Positions 1 to 8,760 of a stretch of DNA of 64,000 nt are shown here, piece by piece. The DNA is taken from NCBI RefSeq assembly GCF_004354045.1, contig NZ_SMRT01000001.1, forward strand, positions 62,001 through 126,000. The letters are read 5' to 3'. Position numbers and translations under genes: made by a program. The notes below the pieces were generated by a model, which saw only the letters and a program-made list of their open reading frames with translations, made no database searches and had not been told where the DNA came from. The stretch comes from Paenibacillus piri. GTDB taxonomy: Bacteria; Bacillota; Bacilli; Paenibacillales; NBRC-103111. Numbering within the stretch: the first letter of the stretch is position 1; each line of letters opens with the position of its first letter.

Positions 1-1151
1 TGATCGGTCAAAATTTAGGCGCCAAGCGGGTGGAAGAAGCCAAAAAGGTGGTCGGGACCAGCACCGTATTTTTCATGGTTTTATCGATCGTGGTCGGCCT
101 GATCGGCGTTATTTTTTCGCGGGATATTTTATTATGGATGAACACGCCGCATGACGCGCTTGAGCTGGCTGTCGCCTATACGCAGATTATTTTCGCCGGA
201 GTGCCGTTTATGTTCGGCTACAATCTGGTTATGGCGGTTCTGCGCGGCTCTGGCGACGCGAAAACGCCATTTTATTTCCTGCTGCTGTCTGCTGCGCTGG
301 ACGTTATCCTTAACCCGCTGCTTATCGAAGGTATAGGGCCGTTTCCGAAAATGGGCATATCCGGCTCGGCGCTCGCCACCTTCATTTCGCAGCTGATCAG
401 CTTCGTGCTGCTGATATGGTATCTGTACCATAAAAAATATTTTTTGCGCATTACCCGAAACGATCTGCACATGCTGACGTTGAACTGGACGATCATCCGC
501 GCACTTATTCAAAAGGGTCTTCCGATGGGCTTGAATATGGTTGTCGTTTCCGTCAGCAATTTGATACTCATCCAGCTGGTAAACAGCTACGGGTCCGAGG
601 CGGCCGCCGCTTTCGGTGTGGCGATGCAAATTTCCAGCTATGTGCAGATGCCGGCAATGGCGATCGGAGGAGCGGTGACCTCGATGGCCGCGCAAAATAT
701 CGGCGCAGGCAACTGGAACCGCGTTCACCGGATTACATGGACCGGGGTCATGTTTAATGTAGGACTTACGGGGCTGATCGTAGCCGTGATCCATCTGTTC
801 AACCGACAAGCGGTCAGCCTGTTTCTTCCGACCGGAGGCACAGCTGTCGATATGGGCGTACATATTAACAATATCACCTTGTGGTCGTTTATCTTATTCG
901 GTATATTCAACGTGGTTGCCGGTGTCGTAAGGTCATCGGGCGCGGTCATGGTTCCGCTCATCGTTTCGGGTATCGCTCTGCTGTTCGTCCGTAATCCGCT
1001 GGCCTCGTTTTTCGGCCACAGCTACGGCTTCGACGCAATCTGGTGGAGCTTTCCGATCAGTTTCTTTATCGCCGCGGCGCTGAACATTTTATATTACCGG
1101 TTCGGCCGCTGGAAAAAGACGAGATTGATCGGCGCCCCCGCAGGCTCCTGA
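1..1151 (+). CDS. MATE family multidrug efflux transporter (5' end outside window)
   Basis: This is the C-terminal part of a multidrug and toxin extrusion (MATE) family membrane transporter, which exports cationic drugs or metabolites in exchange for sodium or protons. The reading frame is already open at base 3 and reads GQNLGAKRVEEAKK, the typical cytoplasmic loop after the second helix of MATE proteins, so the true start lies upstream. About 380 residues remain, with roughly ten hydrophobic segments, the repeated pattern FGYNLVMAVLRGSGDAKTP typical of the family and an inward-turning second half beginning near GLPMGLNMVVVS. It ends with a basic tail. The substrate cannot be inferred. The next gene converges on it. 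Family assignment is secure; the function is known only at family level. Confidence 0.88.
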   Translation, partial: IGQNLGAKRVEEAKKVVGTSTVFFMVLSIVVGLIGVIFSRDILLWMNTPHDALELAVAYTQIIFAGVPFMFGYNLVMAVLRGSGDAKTPFYFLLLSAALDVILNPLLIEGIGPFPKMGISGSALATFISQLISFVLLIWYLYHKKYFLRITRNDLHMLTLNWTIIRALIQKGLPMGLNMVVVSVSNLILIQLVNSYGSEAAAAFGVAMQISSYVQMPAMAIGGAVTSMAAQNIGAGNWNRVHRITWTGVMFNVGLTGLIVAVIHLFNRQAVSLFLPTGGTAVDMGVHINNITLWSFILFGIFNVVAGVVRSSGAVMVPLIVSGIALLFVRNPLASFFGHSYGFDAIWWSFPISFFIAAALNILYYRFGRWKKTRLIGAPAGS

Positions 1152-1474
1152 GCGGAGTTATATAAATTCAGCGGCCAATGTCAAGTACAATGGAGATACC
1201 AGAAACGAATTCGCAGCATTCGACATGGACGAATCGGCTGCATGGAACTACTCAGGTGGATGAAAAGGAAGTTCAATGAGAAATCGGTCGGGCGTACGCC
1301 CTTCCGGTTTTTTCAATTGCGGAACGGAATCATCCCTAATATTCTGAAGTAATATGGCCGCGAGGTGATATCGAATTGTACCCGCTTAAAAATATTCCGA
1401 AGTCAAACGAGGATTTGGCTGATCAAGCATAAGCTCGCTTTCATGGAGCCCGCCGCCAAATGGACGACGGCGGG
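1152..1474. other. intergenic region between convergent genes
   Basis: About 320 bases between the MATE gene and the ligase gene, which converge. It holds a hairpin with a T-run (1281-1313) and a GC-rich hairpin at about 1448-1475 immediately after the ligase stop codon, arms CCCGCCG and CGGCGGG. I see no convincing gene or promoter in the rest. Confidence 0.5.
1281..1313 (+). terminator. putative rho-independent terminator after MATE gene
   Basis: The arms AATCGG and CCGGTT enclose the self-complementary stretch GGGCGTACGCCC, and six T residues follow directly. It lies about 130 bases after the MATE stop codon in the correct orientation. Confidence 0.55.
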
Positions 1475-2383
1475 TTAGTAAGCCCACACGCAATCGTCCG
1501 TTTTTTTATCCAGTACGAAGGCAATGAACCGGGTAAATCGCAGCTGATGCGCATCCGTCCGGTCCTTATACTCGATCCGGCAGCAGAGCTTCGGCTCTAC
1601 CCAATAGCGGCCGTCTTCCTGCCTTATCGGTTGCCCGGCGATCTCGTCCAGCAGCCTTTCCCGGTGCTCCGGCAGCAGGCCGTCCTCGACGGTCGCTACA
1701 GGCTTGTTCTTGACGGTACGGAAGTGCAGGCCGACGATGAGCGCAAACGGGTCGTTCCTATAGCCCAATATGACCGTGTCGATGGTTTGCGGGTGCTTGA
1801 TCTTTAACCAGTCCGGACTCCGCGTGTCAGGCATATATAAAGACGTTTTTCGCTTGGCGACGATGCCCTCCATGCGCTGCCGTTCCGTTAAGGCAAATAG
1901 CGGCTTCCCTTGATTTTCCACATACATGGTTTTGATCAGTACCGGACCCGGCAGCAGCAGCTCGTCCAGCCGGCGCTTCCGGTCGGCGAGCGGCTCGTTC
2001 AAATGCTGTGCGTCCCCGCTCATCAGTACGTCGAATACGACCCAGGCGGCCGGCTTCGTCCGCTGCGCCTGCGCAATTTTATCGGAGCGGCCCAGGCGGA
2101 GCCGGTACATTATATCGTCGAAGACGGGACGGCCGTCCCGCATGCAGATCGCCTCGCAATCGAGAATGGCCGAATTGGCACGGATCAGCCCTGCCGCTTC
2201 CCGCAGCTCCGGAAATTGGGCGGCAACCGCCATGCCGCTGCGGGTGTAGGCTTCGAGCTTCCCTTCCCGCTTATGAAGCAGCATTCGGGCACCGTCCCAT
2301 TTGGGCTCGAACAAGAACGCCCCGTCGTCGAAGGGCGCTTCGCCCCAGACGGGAAGCATCGGTTTTAATGAAGTGAACAGCAT
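1475..2383 (-). CDS. ATP-dependent DNA ligase (LigD/LigC-like ligase domain)
   Basis: A 302-residue ATP-dependent DNA ligase made of the adenylation domain (about 1-190) and an OB-fold domain (about 200-300). The adenylated lysine is visible in EPKWDGAR near residue 28, nucleotidyltransferase motif IV as EGIVAK and motif V as WLKIK. It seals nicks by forming enzyme-AMP, then DNA-AMP. In Firmicutes this type usually works in non-homologous end joining or repair beside Ku or a separate polymerase/nuclease protein, and is distinct from the essential NAD-dependent LigA. No Ku gene is seen in the window, so an NHEJ role is inference. Divergently transcribed from the metallophosphoesterase gene. 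The start ATG at 2383 is preceded by a GGAGGGAG ribosome site on the reverse strand. Confidence 0.88.
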   Translation of the reverse strand: MLFTSLKPMLPVWGEAPFDDGAFLFEPKWDGARMLLHKREGKLEAYTRSGMAVAAQFPELREAAGLIRANSAILDCEAICMRDGRPVFDDIMYRLRLGRSDKIAQAQRTKPAAWVVFDVLMSGDAQHLNEPLADRKRRLDELLLPGPVLIKTMYVENQGKPLFALTERQRMEGIVAKRKTSLYMPDTRSPDWLKIKHPQTIDTVILGYRNDPFALIVGLHFRTVKNKPVATVEDGLLPEHRERLLDEIAGQPIRQEDGRYWVEPKLCCRIEYKDRTDAHQLRFTRFIAFVLDKKTDDCVWAY

Positions 2384-2600
2384 GAACGGAACTCCCTCCT
2401 CTCAGCTACCATTATTTCACGCGCGCGGGCCGCTTAAACGGAACCTGCGAAACAAGTGCCGAGCTTCGGCTTGGACTGCAAAGAAGAATGGAAATTTTCC
2501 ATTTTTACAGGACTTCTTCATGCCCGGGCCGAATATATGCTTATAGAAATGAGTGGATTACAAGCGGCAGAGTTTGCCGGAGAAACAGGAGGTATGGGCC

Positions 2601-3428
2601 GTGAAGCTGGTGCTATTGGGAGATTTTCATTATTCGCGAATGAAGAACGGCGCTGCAGAGGTGAAAGAGGCCGGGGAACATGCATATTCGGCCATACTCG
2701 ACAGCTTTTTAAGCACGGACGGGCAGTTTCATATTTCGCTGGGCGATCTGACCAACGAAGGCGTGCCTGAGGAATTTCGCTATGTGCTAGGCCGGATCGG
2801 CGACAGCGGACGCGATTTCATTCATGTGCTGGGCAATCATGATACGAATTCGATTCCGAAGGCGGACATTCGGGCCATAACGGGGCAGCAGCGCTACCGG
2901 GCTATCGACACGGAGGAAGCTGTGCTGCTTATTCTCGATTCCACGAAAGAGCAGAGTCCGAACGATTGGGGCGGGGAAATCGATAGCGAGCAGACGGAGT
3001 GGCTGCGGGTTCAGCTCGAGCAGGCAGGGGAAAAACCGGTGCTCATTTTCGCTCATCATCCGGTTTATGACACAACCGCGCTGTCCATATACGATATGTT
3101 GTCGATTCATCCGGAGCATCCAATTAAGGGGCTGCTGCAGCAGAAAAAAGGGCCGGGCTTTTATTTTTGCGGGCATAATCATGTCAACTCGATCATCCGG
3201 CAGCAAAACTGGCATTTTATTCAAACGGCGGCCTGTCTCGATGTTCCCGCTATCCGCACCGTCGAGCTCAAGGACGGCCAATTTCGCACCGAGCTGGTCA
3301 TGATCGATCAGCCCGACCTGACGGATCGCATCGCCAATTTCCAAATGAGCATGGACGGCTTCAGTCCGGCTTCGGATGCGCGCGGCGAAGAAGCGGATTG
3401 CCATTTGCAGGTCGAGCTGGATAAATGA
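2601..3428 (+). CDS. calcineurin-like metallophosphoesterase
   Basis: A cytoplasmic metallophosphoesterase of about 275 residues that hydrolyses an unknown phosphomono- or diester with a two-metal centre. All family motifs are present in order: GDFHYS (D-x-H, residues 7-12), GDLTNEG, GNHD, AHHPVY and GHNHVN. I chose the GTG at 2601 because AGGAGGT lies about nine bases upstream and the protein then begins VKLVLLGDFHYS as family members do; the frame is open back to 2553, but that extension lacks a ribosome site. There is no signal peptide or membrane segment. It is monocistronic, with a divergent ligase gene upstream. The family is certain, the substrate unknown. Confidence 0.85.
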   Translation: MKLVLLGDFHYSRMKNGAAEVKEAGEHAYSAILDSFLSTDGQFHISLGDLTNEGVPEEFRYVLGRIGDSGRDFIHVLGNHDTNSIPKADIRAITGQQRYRAIDTEEAVLLILDSTKEQSPNDWGGEIDSEQTEWLRVQLEQAGEKPVLIFAHHPVYDTTALSIYDMLSIHPEHPIKGLLQQKKGPGFYFCGHNHVNSIIRQQNWHFIQTAACLDVPAIRTVELKDGQFRTELVMIDQPDLTDRIANFQMSMDGFSPASDARGEEADCHLQVELDK

Positions 3429-3497
3429 GCCGGGTGCACGCTGCATAGCTGAGACAGATGGCTCAGATTCAATGGTTTACTGAAATGGTTATGTGAA

Positions 3498-3521
3498 CGA
3501 CCGGCGAATATTCGCCGGTCG
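3498..3521. repeat. perfect 24-bp palindrome
   Basis: The sequence from 3498 to 3521 is a perfect palindrome centred on AATATT with arms CGACCGGCGAAT and its complement. It sits about 70 bases after the metallophosphoesterase stop and is not followed by a T-run, so it may be a weak terminator for either converging gene, a cruciform or a protein site. Confidence 0.5.
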
Positions 3522-3687
3522 CCTGGGTACGAACCAAATACCGCTCGCTCCGACATGACGTCGATCAGTCCGTCCAAGGAATTGATCGTTTCACAGCGCT
3601 CGATGGCTGGAGGTCTATATTAAATATCATGTCGGAGTGAAAATTCGGAACGCGAATACGACGTTAGGATTAGCCTTCATAATTGGA

Positions 3688-4869
3688 TTATGAGCGTCTG
3701 GCCGCCGCCGCAGCCGCGATACGAAGCAGCGCTTCTTCCAGCATGGCCCGGCGGCAGGCCGCATTCAGCCGCATGTATCCGGCCCCTTCCGGCCCGAAGT
3801 TTATGCCTTCGCTCAGCGCGACCTGCGCTTCCTTCAGCATAAAGGCTTTCAATTCGGCCGTTTCAAGACCTAAACCGCGGCAATCGAGCCACAGCAAGTA
3901 AGTGCCCTCGGGCGCGGTCGCTTGAATCTCGGGAATATGCTGCCCGATAAACGCGACTGCATATTCCAAATTGGCGCGGATATAAGCGAGGCATTGATCC
4001 AGCCATTCTCCGCCATGGCGATAGGCGCTTTCCGAGGCGGTTATCGCGAATGTATTGCTCATCGTATAATGGCCTGCGGCCATCGCTTTGTTGAATGCCT
4101 CCCGCAGCTCCTTGTCCGCGATGATGATGTATGAGGATTGAAGCCCGGCCAGGTTGAACGTCTTGCTTGGCGCGAGGCAGACGACGGTCCGCTCGGCGGC
4201 GCGGCCGGACAGCGACGCGAACGGCGTATGGCGGTAAGGCGGATAGGTGAGATCCGCATGGATTTCATCGGAAACGAGCAGAGCGCCGTAGTCCGAGCAG
4301 ATCGATTCCAGCCGCTGCAGCTCCTCCCGGCTCCATACTCTGCCGACCGGGTTATGCGGGCTGCACAGAATGAGCATTTTGGCGCCGCTTGTTTTGAACT
4401 TTTGCTCCAAATCTTGAAAATCGATCTCGTAGCGGCCGTCCGTGCAGCGCAGCGGATTCGTCACCAGCTCGCGGCCGTGATCCTTAACGACATGAAAGAA
4501 CGGTGGATAAACCGGCGGCTGGATAATAATGCGGTCGCCCGGCTCGGTAAACGTTTGAACACACGCGGCCAAGGCGGGAATGACGCCAGGCGACCAGCAA
4601 ATCCACTGTTTGTCGATCGTCCACTGATGTCTTCGTTCCACCCACTCGGCAATGGCCTCATATAAGGAATCGGGACGATGGGTATAACCGAAAATACCCA
4701 ACTCCGCCCGCTGCTTCAATGCCTCAAGAACGGGCTCGGGCCCGCGGAAATCCATGTCCGCCACCCATAACGGCAATAAATCGGGCTCCCCGAAGATCGC
4801 CTCCGCCTGCTCCCATTTGCTGCCGTTCGTACCTTGCCGGTCTAAAATTTCGTCAAAGTTATACTGCAT
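3688..4869 (-). CDS. PatB/MalY family pyridoxal-phosphate C-S lyase / aminotransferase
   Basis: A 393-residue fold-type I PLP enzyme of the PatB/MalY group, whose members cleave cystathionine or other cysteine S-conjugates to a thiol, pyruvate and ammonia. The PLP lysine is K236 in APSKTFNLAGLQ, the ring-nitrogen aspartate is D201 in SDEIH, and the asparagine of the SPHNPVGRVW motif is N173. The N-terminus FDEILDRQGTNGSKWE and LPLWVADMDF are diagnostic of PatB/MalY rather than AspC. The length is normal. Start ATG is at 4869. The C-terminus is an alanine-rich helix ending in ARRS. Substrate range, and whether it has a regulatory role like E. coli MalY, are not decidable from sequence. Confidence 0.88.
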   Translation of the reverse strand: MQYNFDEILDRQGTNGSKWEQAEAIFGEPDLLPLWVADMDFRGPEPVLEALKQRAELGIFGYTHRPDSLYEAIAEWVERRHQWTIDKQWICWSPGVIPALAACVQTFTEPGDRIIIQPPVYPPFFHVVKDHGRELVTNPLRCTDGRYEIDFQDLEQKFKTSGAKMLILCSPHNPVGRVWSREELQRLESICSDYGALLVSDEIHADLTYPPYRHTPFASLSGRAAERTVVCLAPSKTFNLAGLQSSYIIIADKELREAFNKAMAAGHYTMSNTFAITASESAYRHGGEWLDQCLAYIRANLEYAVAFIGQHIPEIQATAPEGTYLLWLDCRGLGLETAELKAFMLKEAQVALSEGINFGPEGAGYMRLNAACRRAMLEEALLRIAAAAAARRS

Positions 4870-5195
4870 GCATAATTCCCCCTGGTATTAGGTTGCTGTT
4901 TATCTTGATCGGTGTGCCGCTTTTGGGTGGTTGATACAACGATTCCCGCGAACCGATACATCGATTCACCGGAAACCTTTGTTGTAACAAGCACATGTTA
5001 GGGATGTAGACCTTTAGAGTATATCACAACCTATTATGGTTTCTTTAACACCTTCGCTCTCGCTTCACGAATTTAGAGCCCGCCTCCGATTTTCCGTGCA
5101 TATTCCGGTTGCTAATTGATATAAACTGTCCGTTCCTTTACTATTTATTGTAGTTGTTGAAATTGAATGGACCGAACCGGAAAGCGAGGCAAGTC
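4870..5195. other. divergent intergenic region
   Basis: About 325 bases between the divergent lyase and AraC-type regulator genes. It contains a good promoter for the rightward gene (5116-5144) and AT-rich sequence near 5010-5050, but no open frame with a ribosome site. Confidence 0.5.
5116..5144 (+). promoter_or_regulatory. sigma-A-type promoter for the AraC-type sensor gene
   Basis: TTGATA (5116-5121), a 17-base spacer and TACTAT (5139-5144). It lies about 50 bases before the chosen start codon. Confidence 0.55.
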
Positions 5196-7535
5196 ATGCT
5201 GAACGTCATCCCCCGATTTTTAGGCTCGAACAGGAGATCTGTCCGCTTTTACAAGCTTTTCCTGCCCTATCTTTTCCTTGTCGTGTTCTTTTTGCTTGTC
5301 ATCGGCAGCGTTGTTTATGTCAACATCATCAGCGCACTGCAAAAGGAAGTCGAGCAAGCTCAACTTTCTGCTGTGGCGCAAATCCGAGATACGATGGATA
5401 CGCGTTTGCGAGAGCTCCAACGGATCGCGCTGCAGATTTCAACCAATCCGCTCCTCACTCCGTATTCACTTTCCCAGATCGGGTATGATTCATACCAAGC
5501 CGTATCCGAGCTGAATAAATACCGTACAAGCAATTCATTTGTCCATAATATTGTACTGAATTATGCCGCAGGCGATAATAACCGGATTTTTTCCGCTACC
5601 GGCGTTTATGAGGAAACCGAGTTTTTCAAAAATATATACCGTTTTGACAATTGGGGCCATGCGCCTTTAAGCGATACGATACGTTCCTTGAACGGGCCGG
5701 TTATTCGGCCGGCAGAGAAGGTGTTTATTTCCAACGGGACGCAGGAATCGCGGTTTGCCACTTATATGTACCCGCTTCCTGCTTATTCAGGCAAGCCTTA
5801 CGGGGTTGTTATGTTTATGCTGGATGCCGGAATGCTGCAGTCGATGTCCGAGCATTTGGTAAGCCGTCCGGGCTCTTCCCTTTATTTGGTTGATGAGCAG
5901 GGCCATGTCATATTTCAGACGGAGCAAGCGCCGGAGCTGAACGGGCAGATTGCTTCTGCTATGCCGGACAAGGACAAGGCAGATTCGATTTCGGCCAAAT
6001 CGATAGACGGCGTTACTTACTCCGTTATACGCCAGGGCTTGACCTATAACGGCTGGAGCTTTATTACGACGGTACCGACCTCCTTGTTTCTTGAGAAGGT
6101 GGAGCAGAACCGCCGCTTGTTCGGCATCATCTTGTTGGTTTTGCTTGCGTTGGGAGCCGCGGCCTCTTTTATTTTGGCCGATAGCAACTACCGGAAATTG
6201 CGCCAGCTCGTTCAGCTTTTCTCCGATAAAAAGAATAACGGAACGAAGGCTCCGGCTGCGATGGACGAGCTTGTTTATTTATCCAATGCGATCCGCGAGG
6301 TTTCCGGGGAAGACAGCATGATGGCCAAGCTGAAGAGCAAGAGAGGGCTAATCCGTGAAAATGTGCTCCTGTCTCTATTGAAAAATAAATTCCAGCAGCA
6401 GGACGAGCTGAAGCATACGCTGGAGCTAGCGGACATTCGTTTCGATTACAGCAGCTATGTAAGCGTTCTATTGGTGATTGACGATTATGCAGGCTTTCAG
6501 TCATTATACCCGGGTTCGATGCAGGAATTGTTCAAGTTCAGCATTCTTAACGCGGCTGAAGAGCTCGCAATGGAAATAGGCCGGGGCTATGGCGTCAGCA
6601 TTTTGGACGACCGCGGCATCGCTCTTATTATAAATATCCGCGATGCGGAAGGCTATAAGAGCCGACTGCAAGTCTTTTCGACGAATATTCAAACCTTTTT
6701 TAATACGCACTACAAATTTACGTTGAGTATCGGGATCGGACAAATATACAATGAATTGCGCTCTGCCGCAGTTTCTTTTGAGGAGGCTCGCAGAGCCTTG
6801 CTTTACCGGTTTGTTAGAGGAAATAATCAGGTGCTGTTTTACGACAATTTGCAGCCGCTTTTTGAGGAGCATAAGCACGCCTATCCTCACGAACTGGAGG
6901 ACCACTTGCTGAAAAGCATCCGCCAAGGAAATACCGATGAGGCCGAACGCAGCATCCGCGGCATTATCGGCTCCATTCGCTCTCTGTCGGTTACACCGGA
7001 AGCGGCTCAATTGGCGTGCAACGGCTTGCTTCATCTGCTTATGAAGGTATCGGACGAGGTTTTTCCCGGCGGCCAGTTAGAGCTGCAGCAAAAATCCGAC
7101 TCGCTAAAATTGCATAATGCGGAAACCATTGATGAGCTGGAAAAGCAAATGTCCGGCATTTGCAGAACCTTATGCGAGCATGTTTCCGGGCGAAAGGAAA
7201 GCCGCAATTTCAAGCTGCGCGATGACATTTTACAATATTTGCAGGAGCATTATATGAACAGTTCTTTAACGCTGGACACCATTGCCGACCGTTTCGGTCT
7301 GTCCTCTTCTTATATTACGCGCTTTGTTAAAGACCAGACGGGTTATTCCTTGATCCGTTATTTGGATTTGCTGCGGATGGATAAGGCCAAGGAGCTGCTG
7401 CTTTCGGAACATTTGAATTTATCGGAAATTACCAAAGAAGTCGGCTATGTGGATGTATCCAATTTCATCCGCAAATTTAAGAAAACAGAAGGCGTGACGC
7501 CTGAACAGTACCGTAAGCTTCGCGCCAAAGCCTGA
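5196..7535 (+). CDS. membrane-bound AraC family transcriptional regulator (Cache-like sensor plus HTH)
   Basis: A protein of about 779 residues that senses an extracellular cue and activates nearby sugar-transport genes. A transmembrane helix at about 19-40 and a second at about 308-330 flank an extracellular Cache-like domain of some 265 residues; a long cytoplasmic linker follows, and two AraC-type helix-turn-helix motifs occupy about 674-779 (LDTIADRFGLSSSYITRFVK and LSEITKEVGYVDVSNFIRKF). This architecture is common in Paenibacillus beside LplB/YtcP-type ABC transporters. I prefer the ATG at 5196 over TTG 5154, since it leaves a normal basic N-terminus before the first helix; the ribosome site is weak either way. 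The permease genes start 155 bases downstream on the same strand, so it is the likely regulator of the glycan import/sulfatase cluster. Confidence 0.88.
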   Translation: MLNVIPRFLGSNRRSVRFYKLFLPYLFLVVFFLLVIGSVVYVNIISALQKEVEQAQLSAVAQIRDTMDTRLRELQRIALQISTNPLLTPYSLSQIGYDSYQAVSELNKYRTSNSFVHNIVLNYAAGDNNRIFSATGVYEETEFFKNIYRFDNWGHAPLSDTIRSLNGPVIRPAEKVFISNGTQESRFATYMYPLPAYSGKPYGVVMFMLDAGMLQSMSEHLVSRPGSSLYLVDEQGHVIFQTEQAPELNGQIASAMPDKDKADSISAKSIDGVTYSVIRQGLTYNGWSFITTVPTSLFLEKVEQNRRLFGIILLVLLALGAAASFILADSNYRKLRQLVQLFSDKKNNGTKAPAAMDELVYLSNAIREVSGEDSMMAKLKSKRGLIRENVLLSLLKNKFQQQDELKHTLELADIRFDYSSYVSVLLVIDDYAGFQSLYPGSMQELFKFSILNAAEELAMEIGRGYGVSILDDRGIALIINIRDAEGYKSRLQVFSTNIQTFFNTHYKFTLSIGIGQIYNELRSAAVSFEEARRALLYRFVRGNNQVLFYDNLQPLFEEHKHAYPHELEDHLLKSIRQGNTDEAERSIRGIIGSIRSLSVTPEAAQLACNGLLHLLMKVSDEVFPGGQLELQQKSDSLKLHNAETIDELEKQMSGICRTLCEHVSGRKESRNFKLRDDILQYLQEHYMNSSLTLDTIADRFGLSSSYITRFVKDQTGYSLIRYLDLLRMDKAKELLLSEHLNLSEITKEVGYVDVSNFIRKFKKTEGVTPEQYRKLRAKA

Positions 7536-7690
7536 AAATGACCAGGGATATAAGAGCAAATGTAAAAAATAGACGATCGCGGAAATTGCGATGTAAAAGA
7601 CTGACTATGCAGAACCGGTATTGCTTATAGCCTCTTTTCGGTTGTGTTTTGTATGCTGAACACAATCATGAATGAAAGGAGGAACAGTGG

Positions 7691-8656
7691 ATGGATGTCA
7701 TGCCTTCGGCGAATACGTCAAACAGGCCGCTGCCCCGCGTTCGGTCTGCCCGCAGCCGAACGGTCAAAACGATTTTGGCCAACTGGCAGCTGTACGTGTT
7801 AATTGTGCCGGTGCTTGCTTATTTTATCATTTTTCACTATGCGCCGATGTACGGTCTGCAGATCGCCTTTAAAGATTTTACCGCTACCAAAGGAATTACG
7901 GGAAGCGCATGGGTCGGCTTGAAACATTTCAAGCAGTTTTTTCAATCGTATTATGCGGTCCGGATTATTACCAACACATTGGGGGTCAGTCTGATGCAGC
8001 TGGCAATCGGATTCCCTATGCCGATTCTGCTAGCAATTATGATCAACGAGGTAAGCGGCTCCAGATTTAAAAAGACGGTCCAGACGGTCACCTACGCTCC
8101 GCATTTTTTGTCGGCCGTGGTGCTGGTAGGGATGATGATGACCTTTCTGTCTCCGCGCAACGGGATTATTAATCAAATCATCGCGTTGTTCGGAGGGGAG
8201 CGTATATTTTTTTTCAGCGAGCCGGGGTGGTTTAAACCGTTATACGTGCTTTCGGACGTGTGGCAAAATATGGGCTGGGCTTCGATCATTTATCTCGCTG
8301 CACTGGCCGGCATTGATCCGCAGCAGTATGAAGCCGCCGTTATAGACGGAGCCGGAAAGTTTCAAAAAATTGTCCACATTACGATTCCCGGCTTGCTGCC
8401 GACCGCCATTATTTTACTCATTCTTAATCTCGGAACGTTAATGAGCGTCGGCTTCGAGAAAGTTTTTCTGATGCAGAACGATCTAAACATGGATTCATCG
8501 GAAATTATATCGACTTATGTGTACAAAAAAGGTCTTCTCGGAGCCCAATATAGCTTCAGCGCTGCCGTCGGGCTATTTAATTCTGTCATTAACTTCGTTT
8601 TGCTGATCGCCGTCAACAGTTTGTCCAAACGACTTAGCAAAACCAGTCTGTGGTAA
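7691..8656 (+). CDS. ABC transporter permease, LplB/UgpA type
   Basis: The first of two permease subunits of an oligosaccharide ABC importer. The 321 residues contain six hydrophobic segments and the EAA loop EAAVIDGAGKFQKI, where the ATPase docks. The N-terminal RTVKTILANWQLYVLIVPVLAYFIIFHYAPMYG-like stretch (residues about 24-60) is the LplB signature. AAAGGAGG lies eight bases before ATG 7691. No ATPase gene is present, as is usual for this class, which shares an MsmX/UgpC-type ATPase encoded elsewhere. It is the first gene of the putative operon permease, permease, binding protein, sulfatase, sulfatase. Confidence 0.9.
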   Translation: MDVMPSANTSNRPLPRVRSARSRTVKTILANWQLYVLIVPVLAYFIIFHYAPMYGLQIAFKDFTATKGITGSAWVGLKHFKQFFQSYYAVRIITNTLGVSLMQLAIGFPMPILLAIMINEVSGSRFKKTVQTVTYAPHFLSAVVLVGMMMTFLSPRNGIINQIIALFGGERIFFFSEPGWFKPLYVLSDVWQNMGWASIIYLAALAGIDPQQYEAAVIDGAGKFQKIVHITIPGLLPTAIILLILNLGTLMSVGFEKVFLMQNDLNMDSSEIISTYVYKKGLLGAQYSFSAAVGLFNSVINFVLLIAVNSLSKRLSKTSLW

Positions 8657-8745
8657 AGCAAAACTCTGTAACGCTTACGATGCAAGTTTTGCTAAAGCAA
8701 AACTCAGTAAATGCTTACGAGGCAGTTTTTGCTAAAGCAAAACTC
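8657..8745 (+). repeat. tandem hairpin repeats between permease genes
   Basis: Two full units (8657-8695, 39 nt; 8696-8735, 40 nt) and a partial third (8736-8745). Each begins AGCAAAACTC and ends AGTTTTGCTAA, so each folds into a stem with arms AGCAAAACT and AGTTTTGCT; the loops share GCTTACGA. The first unit begins directly after the TAA of the upstream permease, whose last codons also contain AGCAAAAC (8636-8643). The partial third unit runs into the GGAGGAGGG ribosome site of the next gene. The stems could tune translation or mRNA decay between the two permease genes. Confidence 0.75.
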
Positions 8746-8760
8746 GGAGGAGGGACCCCC

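Noticed and set aside
1460..1807. Forward frame opposite the DNA ligase gene
   Set aside because: Shadow of the ligase coding strand, without ribosome site or recognisable domain.
8650..8760. GTG 8650 as start of the second permease
   Set aside because: It would translate the hairpin repeats; ATG 8761 has a strong ribosome site and the normal N-terminus.
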